A program made the position numbers and the translations under genes. The notes beneath the pieces are model-generated. The model ran no database searches. It had not been told where the DNA came from and saw only the letters and a program-made list of their open reading frames with translations. From Ficedula albicollis (Eukaryota; Chordata; Aves; Passeriformes; Muscicapidae), in contig NC_021674.1 of assembly GCF_000247815.1 (NCBI RefSeq), forward strand, positions 78,079,343 through 78,143,342: a stretch of 64,000 nt of DNA, read 5' to 3'. Positions 28,103-39,273 of the stretch are shown here, piece by piece (within the stretch, counting starts at the first letter, position 1; every line of letters begins with the position of its first letter).

Positions 28103-29680
28103 ATTTGACTAATTGGTGCAGAAGCTCTCCTAGTGGAAATTTGAGACTGCCCTGAAGATTTCCCCCAGGAAACCCTGCAGTGCCTAGACCAGTTTTTGTG
28201 CTTAAATATGTTGATTAACAACCTGGGTGGAGAAATGTGCTATCTCAGAGACTCTCAGGAGGTTCCTGCCACAAATTTGATCAAATTGTATGTAGAAAAC
28301 TCCAATGGGGCAGTCTTTTGTAGACGGTTAAGAGAATTAGGAGAGGTTTTGTCTGTAGTTTGAAATAATCTGTTGCAGTGGAGCTTGCTTGTGGTGAAGT
28401 TGGCACATAGAAGCAGTGCAAGATCAATTGCAAGAACTGAGCAGAGCAGTGGGCTGAGTCTCAGGTAATCCTGCTGAAGACATTGCTGCAAGGACCCTTG
28501 CAATGGGGATGTCCATTTCTGGAGAGACACCTTTTGTTCAAGAGATCTGATTCCCACATAAGACTTACCCCGTGCTGAGATCCTAGTGAATAAGATTTTA
28601 GCAAATGGTCCACCTGTGAGTGTCTTTGCAACATAATCATCATCATCATCATCAACATAGTGGCCTAGTCTAAACTCAGGGGAAGCAGTGTCACCTCCAC
28701 ACCATGCTATACACCAGCTACCTTTTAGGCAGTTAAAGACATGTAATTCTTCTCTAAACCTAGGAGTGCTGTACTAATCATACTGAGATGCAGGTGTGCT
28801 TAGGGCACTCAGGTTCACCATTCACACTCAATAGCTGCACTGTCTCTTGCATCCTGTGATGCAGCTGTGATTACACAGCTGCAAAAGCTCTTTCCCCCAC
28901 CATCACCCTTTTCTTCTTCCCTCACCTCCATCTATGTCAGGGTTGGAGGTATGTCCTTGATTTTCTCAGATTCAAGAAAAATACCTCATCCACTAACTTT
29001 TCACTCAAATATGATTAATTAAAGCAAATATGAAGCATTAAGAGTAACTTAAAGTGGAAAAGAAAGGAAACTTTCCTGCACCATGTTAGCTAATTAAGCC
29101 TGTAAAATAAAGCAGAAAATGAATGGGAAAAATAAAAGCCACTCAGTAAAAAAAAGAGAACATTCATTTGAAGCTCTGTAAACTGTTAGTAGCACCCAAA
29201 GTTGCCCTAGTCCTGTCAATGCCATATCCTCCCTTGAGCAGGCATAACTTCACAGTGGCAGAACCAAGAATGATTCAAACGAAAACTTCCACAACAGAAG
29301 GAGACTGTTATTTTTCAGCTCTATCAGTTCTCCAGTGTGGTTCATTGCACAGAGCTGAAGTGAGAGCAGGTGTGAGAGGCAAGCATTTTTTCTGGCAGTG
29401 CTAGCATATGGTAGCTTAAAGTACCTATAAACCCCAGCATCTCATACCCAATGTGTTTCTTTACAGACAAACCAAGGAATCTTTCCAGACTGTTTAAGTG
29501 TCTATTTAATATCGTATAATACAGCAAGAGCAGTTTATTTACCAGTTGAGAACTATATCTGTATAACTGAGTGATTTAACAGGTTCTTATCCAAAAAAGA
29601 AATATTCTTAAAAATAGAAAAACAAATTGTTTCAATGTAATCCACAAAGAGGACTTATTTCTTTAATTCTTACAGTTGTT
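28103..29680. other. Moderately GC-richer non-coding DNA, unrecognised
   Basis: The block 28250-28650 is richer in G+C than its surroundings and holds a 100-codon open frame on the minus strand (28255-28557) with no recognisable family. An (ATC)n microsatellite of about six units lies at 28634-28655. It may be an old retroelement piece; I cannot show that. Confidence 0.45.
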
Positions 29681-29888
29681 CACAGAATCAAAATATTCTG
29701 ATTTGGAAGGCATCCACAAGGATCATTAAGTCGAGCTTCTGTCTCCACACAAGACCATCCCCAAGAGTCAAACCATGTGCCTAAGAATATCCAAATGGTT
29801 CTTGAATTCTGTCTGGCTTGGTGCTCTGACCACTTCCCAGGGGAGCCTGTTCAGTGCCCAGCCATCCTCTGGATGAAGAACACAAATA
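29681..29888 (-). mobile_element. CR1 LINE, 3' end fragment (minus strand)
   Basis: The plus strand reads as the reverse complement of an avian CR1 3' end: 'cacagaatcaaaatattctg', 'aaggatcattaagtcgagct', then 'tggcttggtgctctgaccac' and 'ggggagcctgttcagtgccc'. Only about 200 bp remain, as is usual for 5'-truncated CR1 copies. The fragment points opposite to the three CR1 pieces that follow. Confidence 0.88.
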
Positions 29889-31437
29889 AAAGCCGGGAAA
29901 TCTATGTACCAAACGATCCAGAGTAGATTTCTGTAAGTTCATAGAAAGTATTTCAATATAAACCTACATTAATTGTGTAAAGCTTAGAGAAAACAGTGAT
30001 ATCTTCCGTAGCAATTTGTGCTCTAGAATGAGATACGAGAACTTCTGATAAAATGCTTACCAAAATACTCAGATATAAATAATCTTTAGTTCTTGATGTA
30101 TGCAATGTACTCCTCATAAAAATCATCAACAGCTGTCATATTCATAAGCAGCACAGAGGTGCTTGAAGCCCCTGTCTAAGAATGATCATCATCAGCCATG
30201 ACTCCATTATCTGAGATTCAGATTGATGACAAATGATTTATTATCTATCATGGTAAGCAAGATCAGCAACTGCTTTTGTTGCATGGCTAAGAAGCTTTTA
30301 AGAGCTATTTAGAGGTGAAATCCAATTAAAGTCAATTAAAAAAATTCTATTTACTTCACCATGAACTTATATTAAAAGGATGATGTTATTGATTTAGTAG
30401 AAAATGTTTTTATCTCTAAAGCAGAATTCATCCAATGTCATATTTGGGACTCTGAATTTAGTATTTTGGGCAAGTGTGGAGTTGCATTAGCTTATAAAAT
30501 CTGAAATGGTATCATCAGATAACAAACTTGAACAAACTTGTTCTCTATCTAAATAAAATTTAAATCCAGTAACCTGAACATTTACACCGGTAATCCAAAG
30601 TATTTCCAAAAGTATTTCCTATAGAAGGGTTTTTATAAAGCCTATAATTCTGATTATAAGTAGTATAATTATATTCTATAACTAAATTATTTGGGTTTTT
30701 TTTCCCATATGCACAATATTTTCTGCTTTCCATTCAAAATTAGTATATTTTTTAGTATATTTTGATCAGTTCTACTCTGTAAGAGGAAGTCCAGGGAAGG
30801 TTCCCCCACAAATGAAGAACTGCTAAAGGTAGTAAAGAAGAAAATAAAAAATCAGATGTTGAAGTATATGATATTTGTGGATGCAATCTTAGTGAAATCT
30901 TTGTTTGGACCAAAGAAAACTTAACAAAAGATCCAGAAAGAAACATTGATAGTGAGTTGTCAATGTCTTCAATAAAACAAAGTTATCTGGTGTAAATGAA
31001 AACCAGCTGTGAGGACTGAAGAAGTCTCAGTCAATCAAATACCTGAGACACCAATGACAAACAGAAGTCAGAGAAGATAAGTGTAAATCGAAGCACAGTA
31101 TCAAAACCAATCAGATTTTCATAGATGGAGTCAGAGCAGCCTGTTAAAGCAGCAGAATGCATCCTTAGGACTACACAGATAGTTATATGAATACTTTAAT
31201 GCAGTGACAGTCAAGAAAAGTAAATAGAGTGTTAGGAAAGGAAACTAGAGCAAGCTAGATTTTTTCTGTGCCAACAAGAAATTTTTTATGCCATTGTATC
31301 ATCTCAACTTCTCCCAAGATCCCAGATCTTGAAATGTGTTGATCTTTCACAGATTGCTTTGATTTTTGGTTTCAGGAATAATATAATAGGACTGGAGAAG
31401 TCCTTTTTTAAAGTCACTTTCTAAAAAGCAAGAAGGG
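29889..31437. other. Non-coding DNA between CR1 fragments
   Basis: No gene seen. The part from about 30950 to 31437 could be a diverged upstream portion of the CR1 that begins to be recognisable at 31438, but I could not align it by eye. A tiny 11-bp tandem ('aacaaacttg') lies near 30521-30541. Confidence 0.5.
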
Positions 31438-31485
31438 ATCTACAGGTCAGTCAGTCTCTCTCTGACCCCAGGAGAGCTCTCCAAG

Positions 31486-31953
31486 GAGCAAGTTCTCTTA
31501 AAAATATTTCTGGTGACTTGGAAAAACCCATATGTATTTGCCAAAGTTAACCTATTCTTTAAAAACCAGATTTACTTCTATGAAGAATTTCCTAGATCTG
31601 TGGATGTGATGGAAAATTCTTGTTTTGAATTTAGCAAGGCACCTGCACAGTGTCTTTGTTGGGACATTATAATCCAGATGAATGAACTACCAGGAAGTAA
31701 AAAATTGGATGCAAGATCAGAGCAAGTTCCCTTAAAAATATTTCTGGTGACTTGGAAAAACCCATATGTATTTGTCAAAGTTAACCTATTCTTTAAAAAC
31801 CAGATTTACTTCTATGAAGAATTTCCTAGATCTGTGGATGTGATGGAAAATTCTTGTTTTGAATTTAGCAAGGCACCTGCACAGTGTCTTTGTTGGGACA
31901 TTATAATCCAGATGAATGAACTACCAGGAAGTAAAAAATTGGATGCAAGATCA
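31486..31953 (+). repeat. 234-bp tandem duplication inside the CR1 reverse transcriptase region
   Basis: Copies 31486-31719 and 31720-31953 differ at about two sites (tctctt/tcccttt-type and gcc/gtc). The unit length is a multiple of three, so a frame of 154 codons (31513-31977) runs through both copies with the same peptide twice. The frame is a relic of the LINE and is not evidence of a working protein. Confidence 0.95.
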
Positions 31954-32501
31954 TGCTCAAAAGGCAATGGTACATAATCTACATAGAGACTGGTTATAGG
32001 TAGAGTTCCTCAGAGACTAAACAGGGAATTTAGCATGTTTGCTATCTTAATCAATGACCTGTAGGACTGGATGAAGTGTGTCTTCATCAAGTTTGTAGAT
32101 AAGCTTGAGACAGGGCACGCATTTGATATGCTTGAGAACATGGCTGCAGTTGAGAGGCATCTAGAAAGGCTAGAGAATAGGGATAACAAGATCCTTATGG
32201 AATCCAGCTATGTCAGCTGCAAAGTCCTGTGCTTGAGGCACACTCACCCCCTGCTGCCAAGGATAGGCCAGGGACTGACTGCCAGAAAAGAGTTCTGCTG
32301 AAAGGACACGGTGGGCAATAAGCCAAATACACGTCATCTCTGTGCCCTGGCAGAAAAGCTCATTGCATACTGAGCTGTAGCAAAAAGAGCATGGCAAGAT
32401 CAAGGGAAGAGATTATTGCCCTTTATTCAGCAATTAAGACACTCCATCAGGAATGCTGCAATCATTTTTCAGGGCCTTGGTACAAGAAATGTTTATAAAG
32501 A

Positions 32502-32735
32502 AGATGGTAAAGGGCCGACAAGGCATGGCTGAGGCTGCTTGGTTTGTGCAGCCTGGAGGAGGAGACAGAGGGGAGACCTCGTCATGGTCTACATCTTCCT
32601 CACAAGGGAAAACACAGATGGTAAAGGGCCGACAAGGCATGGCTGAGGCCGCTTGGTTTGTGCAGCCTGGAGGAGAAGAGGAGACAGAGGGGAGACCTCG
32701 TCATGGTATACATCTTCCTCACAAGGGAAAACACA
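32502..32735 (+). repeat. 114/120-bp tandem duplication inside the CR1 3' region
   Basis: Copies begin 'agatggtaaagggccgacaa' at 32502 and 32616. The second copy has an extra 6 bp ('gaagag'-type insertion in the GA-rich part near 32673) and two or three substitutions. This is a second, independent duplication within the same CR1 copy. Confidence 0.94.
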
Positions 32736-33059
32736 AGAGGAGGGACTGATCTCTTCTCTCCAGTGAAAAGTGATAAGACCAGTGATAGCATGGCATGAAA
32801 TTGTGTCAAGAGAGGTTTAGGTTGGATATTAGAAAAAGATTCTTCATGCAGAAGGTAGCTGGGCACTGGAACAGGCTCCTCACAGAAGTGGTCAGAGCAC
32901 CAAGCCAGACAGAGGTCAAGAAGCATTTGGACAACACTTTCAGGTACTCGTCATTCTTGGAATGGTCCCTTGAAGAGCCAGGACTTTCTATGGATTTCTA
33001 TGGTCTTTGTGTGTCCTTTCTAATGCTGGATATTCTATGATTCTATGATCCTATAGCAA

Positions 33060-33505
33060 AGTAGAAAGAGTTTAGCAGATTCCAGAGGCCAGAGTCCAGT
33101 AGAAGGTGACCAAATGGTTGAGGGTGGAGCACTTAATTTGGGAGGAGATGAGGCTTTTAAGCCTGGAGAAAGTAGTAGCTTTCTATTACATAAGAAGAGG
33201 CTACCAATGAGACAGAGCCAAGTTCTTTATTAGCACGAGCAGAGGGAAAAGTATACACAACCATAATAAATTGAAGCAAGGCAAGTTTGAGAGGATATAA
33301 GGAACAGGATCTACTCTATGAGGGTAATTAAATACTGGAACAGAATTCTCAGAGAGGCTATGGGATTCCTGTGTTTGGAAGTTTTCGAGACTCAAATGGA
33401 CAGTAGAAACCAAGCAATCGGGTCTGAACTTACTGTCCACCCTGCTTTGATAAGAGTCTGGGCTAAATGACCTCCCAATGTTCTTTTCAACCTCAATAAA
33501 GTGGT
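33060..33505 (+). mobile_element. CR1 LINE, 3' fragment, older copy
   Basis: CR1 3' landmarks appear in order: 'gtggagcacttaatttggga' (33125), 'aagcctggagaaagtag' (33160), 'gacagagccaagttcttta' (33211), 'aattgaagcaaggcaagttt' (33269), 'tactggaacagaattctcag' (33333), 'ctgctttgataagagtctgg' (33443) and 'aatgacctcccaatgttctt' (33467). It is more diverged than the neighbour to the left and belongs to a different subfamily type, so it is a separate insertion. Confidence 0.85.
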
Positions 33506-34164
33506 GGTCTTGTGTTCACATGTTTCTAGGACCCAAGTGATTTGTCAGAAATAAATAGCTCATAGCTGAATTTATAGCAGATGGTGGTATTTGAATAAGC
33601 CTGTTATCGATTGTGATACGAAACCTTCTATGGAAAGCAGAGACAGTTAAGAGTGTAAAATGGAAGGATGTGCTTCAGCAGAGATGTAGTACTTTCCAAT
33701 ATGCAACAAATTAGATGATGGAAGCAGAAATTAGATTTATTAAATTGACATAGCATATAATTTTTAAAGTTGTAAACATAAATTGCAGGACAGATTCCAA
33801 AATCAAAACAATTTTGTCAAATTAAATAATTATTTGAGAAGGAGAAAAAAATCAATAAACATAAATGCAAGACTCTGCCTTTTGATTAGAATATTTCTTA
33901 ATCCAGCTGACTACCTAACCGTAAAAATGGAGCTTAGGAACATTAGCAGAACATGCATCAAACATGTTTTGTAGTTTTAAGAGTATAGAACAGCACAGTG
34001 AAAAGCATTAACCAGACCTGAAATATAGGTAGCAATATTTTCCATCTTCTACTGCTAGTACAGCTTCTGCTGGGTCTTTCACAGACATCAAACTACAAGA
34101 AAGATGTGGGCAGAGAGACCCCATGTCATAAATTATCAGAAATAATATCGAACCCTACTCACAT

Positions 34165-34550
34165 GACTTGTGAAGAAGTTTTGAAGGAACTGTGTTTCTT
34201 TAGTCTAGACAGGGAGACAGAAAAGAAACATGATACCACTTCTGAAATATGTAAAAGGCTCCTGCAAAGTGAAAAAAAACAATCTGCTTTCTATCTGCGT
34301 GGAGGACAGGTCAAGAAGACATGAAATGAAATTGCAGAATAAGAGCCTTGTGTGACATTAGGAAAACTTTCTGACTTTAAAAATAGCAAATCACTGAAAT
34401 AGACTGATAATGAAAGTAGTAAGAATCTGCATAAACTGTGGACTAGGGAACAGGCTAGACAGTCCCCTGTCAGGGATGCTAAAGGTATAATTGTTTCAGC
34501 CTGAGGATGGAGAGTTGGAACAGATGACCTCTAGAGAACTTTTCTAACCA
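34165..34550 (+). mobile_element. CR1/L3-like LINE 3' fragment, strongly diverged
   Basis: Weak but ordered matches to a CR1-type 3' end: 'aaggaactgtgtttctttag' (34183), 'attaggaaaactttctgact' (34357), 'gtcccctgtcagggatgcta' (34461) and 'ggaacagatgacctctagag' (34515). It has no clear terminal octamer repeats. Confidence 0.6.
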
Positions 34551-36620
34551 GAGGCACAGAATCATGGTAAGGGTCAAACATGAAGTTTCTCTTCCTAATG
34601 GAATGCATAATTTCACAGAAATGGAAAAGTTCAGCCCTTATGAAAGAAAAATAAATTCTCATACAGTTGTGCTTTCCAGTAGTGATAAGCAGTTCCACTC
34701 TTAATATGAGGAGCCCTAAGGATAAGACTGGGCTCCAGCATTTCTGTTTTGAAAAGCTGTTCCTGCCAAGCACAGATTAAAATAGAATGGATTGAAAGAT
34801 AGAAGTTTGAAGGGAATGTATTTAAAAAATGAATGAATAACCAAATATATTCAGAAGATGTGATCTCCGAAAGCTTGTACACAATAAGTTACTTAGAATT
34901 TGCACTCTATATCACACAAAGCTTTTGTAAACACAAGAAAAGCCTGAGTAACCCCCTTTTCTTTCTGATAAAATTGGAGGGTTGTGTTGGTTCTCTGTAC
35001 AAGTGTTGCTAGAGTAATTATTATAGAGCAGCTGAGATGTAAAAGTTAGACCCACTGCTGCTGATACTCAACAATTACATTCACTTCAGTGGAAATATGC
35101 CAATTTATTATATGTCACTATCAGGTCAACAATGCCATGTGTCCAAAGAAATAAATCCATTTTTAAAATTGAAAGGCAAAATGCCAATAGGCTTTTAGTT
35201 TTCTAATTTGTTTAAAAAACTTATTTTAAAAAATAATTTTATTTATTTATCTCTCTAATTAATAGTCTTAATAATATGATATTGTTTTCAAGATAGCTTA
35301 TTAAAAATATTTCTCTTTTTATAGGGTTTCTTTTTAGGCAAATTTATACTAAAAATGCTACAAAAGTATAATTTCAAAGTGGAAAGGGCAGGTATTGTTT
35401 TAGCCAGCGTGGTGATCCAGAAAATTTTAGGGATTAGGAGTGCTGTATAGGAAACAATTATTCTGCCTTTGAGAGGAAGGGTTAGAATTAGTTGTTTTTT
35501 CTATTGGAAAGTGAAGAGTGGAAGGAGATCTCTGGGGCACTGAGCATATTCACCAGTGCTGAAAATGAGAAGCATTCCCTGTTGCTGAGGGAGAGGAGGA
35601 ATAGCATCTGTAACCATCCCTTAAGGTAGTGACTGCTTTCCCACAGTCTTTGATCGTTCTTTCAGTAGGAATAACGAAAGTGATTTGCTGGAGTTGTGAC
35701 ATAGGTAAAAGAGGTTGCAGGGACCACAGTGATTTTATCAGACTGTAGCCAGGCACAGGACTCCCTGTTGGCATAGGCATATTTTGGATCCAAAAACCCT
35801 GCACATTTTCCTCTTATAGTCTTTGCCTAAAGATTCTAATCAGGGCATTTTAATTATTATTGTTTTAAGCCTCAATCCATAAAAGCTTAATGCTTGCACA
35901 ATAAACTACTAAAAAATTTGAAGGGATTTACCTATGTGCAGTTGTGCATAACAGCTTGCAAGATGAGACCTTCAGCAAGAGCTCCAAAATCATCTGAGGA
36001 AATTAGAAGCTGTCCTTTCAAGTGTCCTTGAAAATGACAGTCTCAACCTAGACCCCTGTAGTCATGGTAGTTTGTTCAGTCTATTTCCACGTGAATATCA
36101 AACAGGCAATTTAGAAGTCTAATTTTTACCCTCCCTTTACTGTCAAAAAGGAATTAGACCATATGAAGTCATCAAGGACTATCTGAGGATTTGCTGTAAC
36201 ACCCATCACCATGGTATCTAAGTGCTTCCTGAAAAGACCTATTAATCACTGTGACTAAGCGTTCCCTCCTACCTGATCTGTCAGCTGAACGGCTGTTACT
36301 TGGGTTTCTGATTTATGTTCTCATGATTTAGCTTAAATATGGGCATCAAGTAGGACACTGGATAAATTCCCTCTTTGGAATTATCACAGGAAAAGACTCA
36401 ATTTAACAGATGAATTTGTTTCTCCTAGAGGGATACGATGAGGCAAAGAGTATAGATTTTTGCAATAAAACTGTGAATTTCAAAATTAGGCTGGAGTTAA
36501 CAAAGGAAATGTCGTTAATTGAGTTACCAGTGCATTTTCTGACAAAACAGTTTTCATCGAACAGTATTATGTTTTGCAGAAAAACTAAGGCACAGATTAT
36601 GAAAAGTTTCTCAAATGCCA
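34551..36620. other. Non-coding DNA, no gene seen
   Basis: AT-rich, with a slightly GC-richer block at 35400-35820 that I do not recognise. Confidence 0.5.
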
Positions 36621-36835
36621 TTGGAAATTCTCATCGTAACTTCTATCATGCTGTCTTAAAAATCAGACTGTTGGTCAATCTTGTGAAATGTAGGATACAC
36701 AGGTTAGTATGATAGCCTAACCACAAGGCTTGGAAATTCTCATCGTAACTTCTATCATGCTGTCTTAAAAATCAGACTGTTGGTCAATCTTGTGAAATGT
36801 AGGATACACAGGTTAAGTTAGCCTAACCACAAGGC
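36621..36835. repeat. 106-109-bp tandem duplication, 2 copies
   Basis: Copies start 'ttggaaattctcatcgtaac' at 36621 and 36730. About 80 bp are identical; the only clear difference is near the right end ('gttagtatgatagcc' against 'gttaagttagcc'). Confidence 0.95.
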
Positions 36836-37506
36836 CTTCAGATACAGTATAGACACTTTCTGTTTTTATGCTCATAAGCTCCAAAAATTGTTGATTATGT
36901 TGATAAATTTTGGGTTTAGTTTAACAAAAATTACTTAAGATTCTTGTAAATTTTATGACTCAGTTTTCAAAATTATTCAAAATTTCAAAATGTTTTGGTC
37001 CTTTTCTTCTTTATAGATAGATATGCAGAAATTTTCCAATAGGAAGAGTTCAACATTTGAAAGGAAAAATTATTAAATCACCCTTATTTTTCTCATTTTT
37101 CATCTGATTTCTCTGTGAATTTAGCCAGTCATACCAGTTAATAAATTCAAGGAAAATTGCAGTTTGTTGTGCTTGTTTACAGTTAATGAGCTACTACTAT
37201 TAGTTTATTTGCTTCAACTTGAAGTAGAAGTAGCATTCAGAATTACCCCATTGTCATCAGTAAATAAAACTTACTATAACATCATTATAAGAAAATCTGG
37301 AAGTTTCCAACAGTTACTTCTTCCATTAGGGACTGATTTTTTCCTCCTTTCTGATCTTTATTATGAGTGATGCACCCCTTGCTGTGCATACCAGCTCCAC
37401 TCCTCTCTCTTCTCCTATACATAAATTATGTTTTTAAACAAAGAAACGTGTTTAGAATTTCATGCTGTATATTGGTTCTATTTCTTCAACAAGGTGAGAT
37501 TTTTTT

Positions 37507-37524
37507 GGGAGGGAGGGGGAGGGG
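37507..37524 (+). other. G-quadruplex motif
   Basis: GGGA GGGA GGGGGA GGGG: four G tracts with single-base A loops, the pattern of a very stable parallel quadruplex. It sits in otherwise AT-rich DNA, and nothing links it to a promoter. Confidence 0.7.
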
Positions 37525-37655
37525 AAAGTAAATTATTTTACAGCTCTTTTAAATAAGTTTGCATAAAGCACACTATGATTTTAGAAGCACATTTGACATT
37601 ATGGTATTTTTAAAACTTTTGAATTAGGAATTTTTTTAAAGAAAAGCTTGTGGCT

Positions 37656-37691
37656 ATCTCCTCTCCTCTCCTCTCCTCTCCTCTCCTCTCT
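37656..37691. repeat. (CTCTC)n microsatellite
   Basis: About seven perfect units of CTCTC, polypyrimidine on the plus strand. Confidence 0.95.
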
Positions 37692-39071
37692 TCGAATTTT
37701 GTTACATAATAATTATAATGTTATACTTCTCAGATAATTTTATCAATACAATCAGCAATTTAGGGACATACTAGCATAGGAGACTTTTGTTCCAGCTTGG
37801 CTAAAATAGCCTCACCTTCTAAAATCATGCCACGTTGCTTATGCATTCACATGAATGCAGTCTAAATATATATTAACATATTTGTGCCTAAATGTATACA
37901 TTTACAAAAGATCTGTGTGTCCCTGTTCATGGAGATACAAATATACAGAATTATTTGAATATTGCTTTTTTTTTTCCCAATGCTATTCAAATATAACTTA
38001 AGGAATGTAGAAATTTCATATGCTGAAGTCGTGCAAAAGACGGATGAAAGTTAATCAAAGCAGTAAAATTTTGGACAAAACTTTTCATCAAGTGTGTGAG
38101 CACAGCAATCCAACTCTTTTCAGTCATTCCTCTTAAAATAAATTTTGCATCTTCTTTATAACTCTAATCTTTTGCCTCTGAATTTTTTCTGATTTTTATA
38201 ATTTTTAATGGCAAAACAGAGGTGACAATAAATGCTCTTAGATGTCTAAAAGACAGATGTAAATCACAGCTAAGCAAAATCTTATCACAAGTATTTCATC
38301 CAGAACAGACATTCAGTTTGGCTAGCTCAAGCCAGATAACTACAAAAAAAGTACCTTTCAGAGTCTGTCTATTTCTCTAGAAACCATCAAACAGGTCATG
38401 GCTTTTTCAGTAACCTCACGGTCATAAGGATGTTCTCATGCAACATTTTGACTGGCCTTATCTACATGCTACTTCTTTTCCACATTCTTGTTTTTTAGAA
38501 CATCATTGTTATTGGTTAGGCCTTTATAGCTTCTCTCTAACTGATGCTTCTCTGAAGTCACTTAGTTTTAAATAAGTTTTTTTTAGAAATGTAGCTTAAA
38601 ATTGCCTCCAATGGATGCTTTATAATATCCTTCGAGCTTCAGCGAAGGGTCTTAAATGAATCCAGGGTACATCTTCCACTGACTTTTACATTTCACTAGC
38701 ATAAAATTTTAAGCCTTCATCTTCTGATTGTGTACCTTCTCATAATCTTTAGTAATCCTTATTCTGTATTATATTTATGTATTAAAGTGTGCTCTCCATC
38801 TCTAAAAAATACACATGTTAAGTTCCATATTCTTCTGATGAAAGAACAGAAAAGTGCTCTTAATGCAGAGAAATGGGTGGGGTTTTTTTCCTATAACTAA
38901 TTTTGAATTTAACTATTTTTGTTTGTTACCTCTTTTTCTATCTGTGTAAAAACATAAATAAAAACACACAGTATTTACTAGAGGTTATGAAAACTTGTTT
39001 CATCTCAACACCAATGAGAGTGATTTGCAGAAAAAGGCAGGGATATAACTGAAGCAAAACAGCTGGAAGTG
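37692..39071. other. Non-coding AT-rich DNA
   Basis: Nothing recognised on either strand. Confidence 0.55.
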
Positions 39072-39273
39072 GCTAAAATCCCCCATATGTTGGGTCATCA
39101 CTTATCTTGCCTCAGTTTCCCCTCTGTGTAACAACGGTGCTAAAATCCCCCATATGTTGGGTCATCACTTGTCTTGCCTCAGTTTCCCCTCTGTGTAAAA
39201 ACGGCGGCTAAAATCCCCCATATGTTGGGTCATCACTTATCTTGCCTCAGTTTCCCCTCTGTGTAACAACGGT
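39072..39273 (+). repeat. 67/68-bp tandem repeat, 3 copies, with MIR SINE similarity
   Basis: Copies start 'gctaaaatcccccatatgtt' at 39072, 39139 and 39207. Each holds 'cttgcctcagtttcccctct', which matches the most conserved part of the MIR SINE, and the words to its left ('ttgggtcatcacttatct') also fit MIR. Copies one and three share 'acttatc' and 'aacaacgg', while the middle copy has 'acttgtc' and 'aaaaacgg'. The MIR assignment is by memory. Confidence 0.9.

Larger units (their letters stand above)
31438..33054 (+). mobile_element. CR1 LINE, 5'-truncated, part of ORF2 to 3' end
   Basis: The order of recognisable CR1 parts is intact: the 'ctacaggtcagtcagtctct' segment of the reverse transcriptase (31441), the 'tttagcaaggc' segment (31629), 'aatcaatgacctg' (32050), the post-RT part ('aaagagcatggcaagatcaa', about 32385), 'gcagcctggaggagga' (32549), 'ttggatattagaaaaagatt' (32822) and a 3' end with ATTCTATG repeats (33028-33053). 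It carries two internal tandem duplications (31486-31953 and 32502-32735). Frames are broken throughout, so no active protein is expected. Confidence 0.9.

Noticed and set aside
28255..28557. 100-codon minus-strand frame
   Set aside because: No domain or family recognised and no exon signals; the length is possible by chance.
31513..31977. 154-codon frame as a possible gene
   Set aside because: It lies in a dead CR1 and is long only because a 234-bp unit is duplicated in frame.
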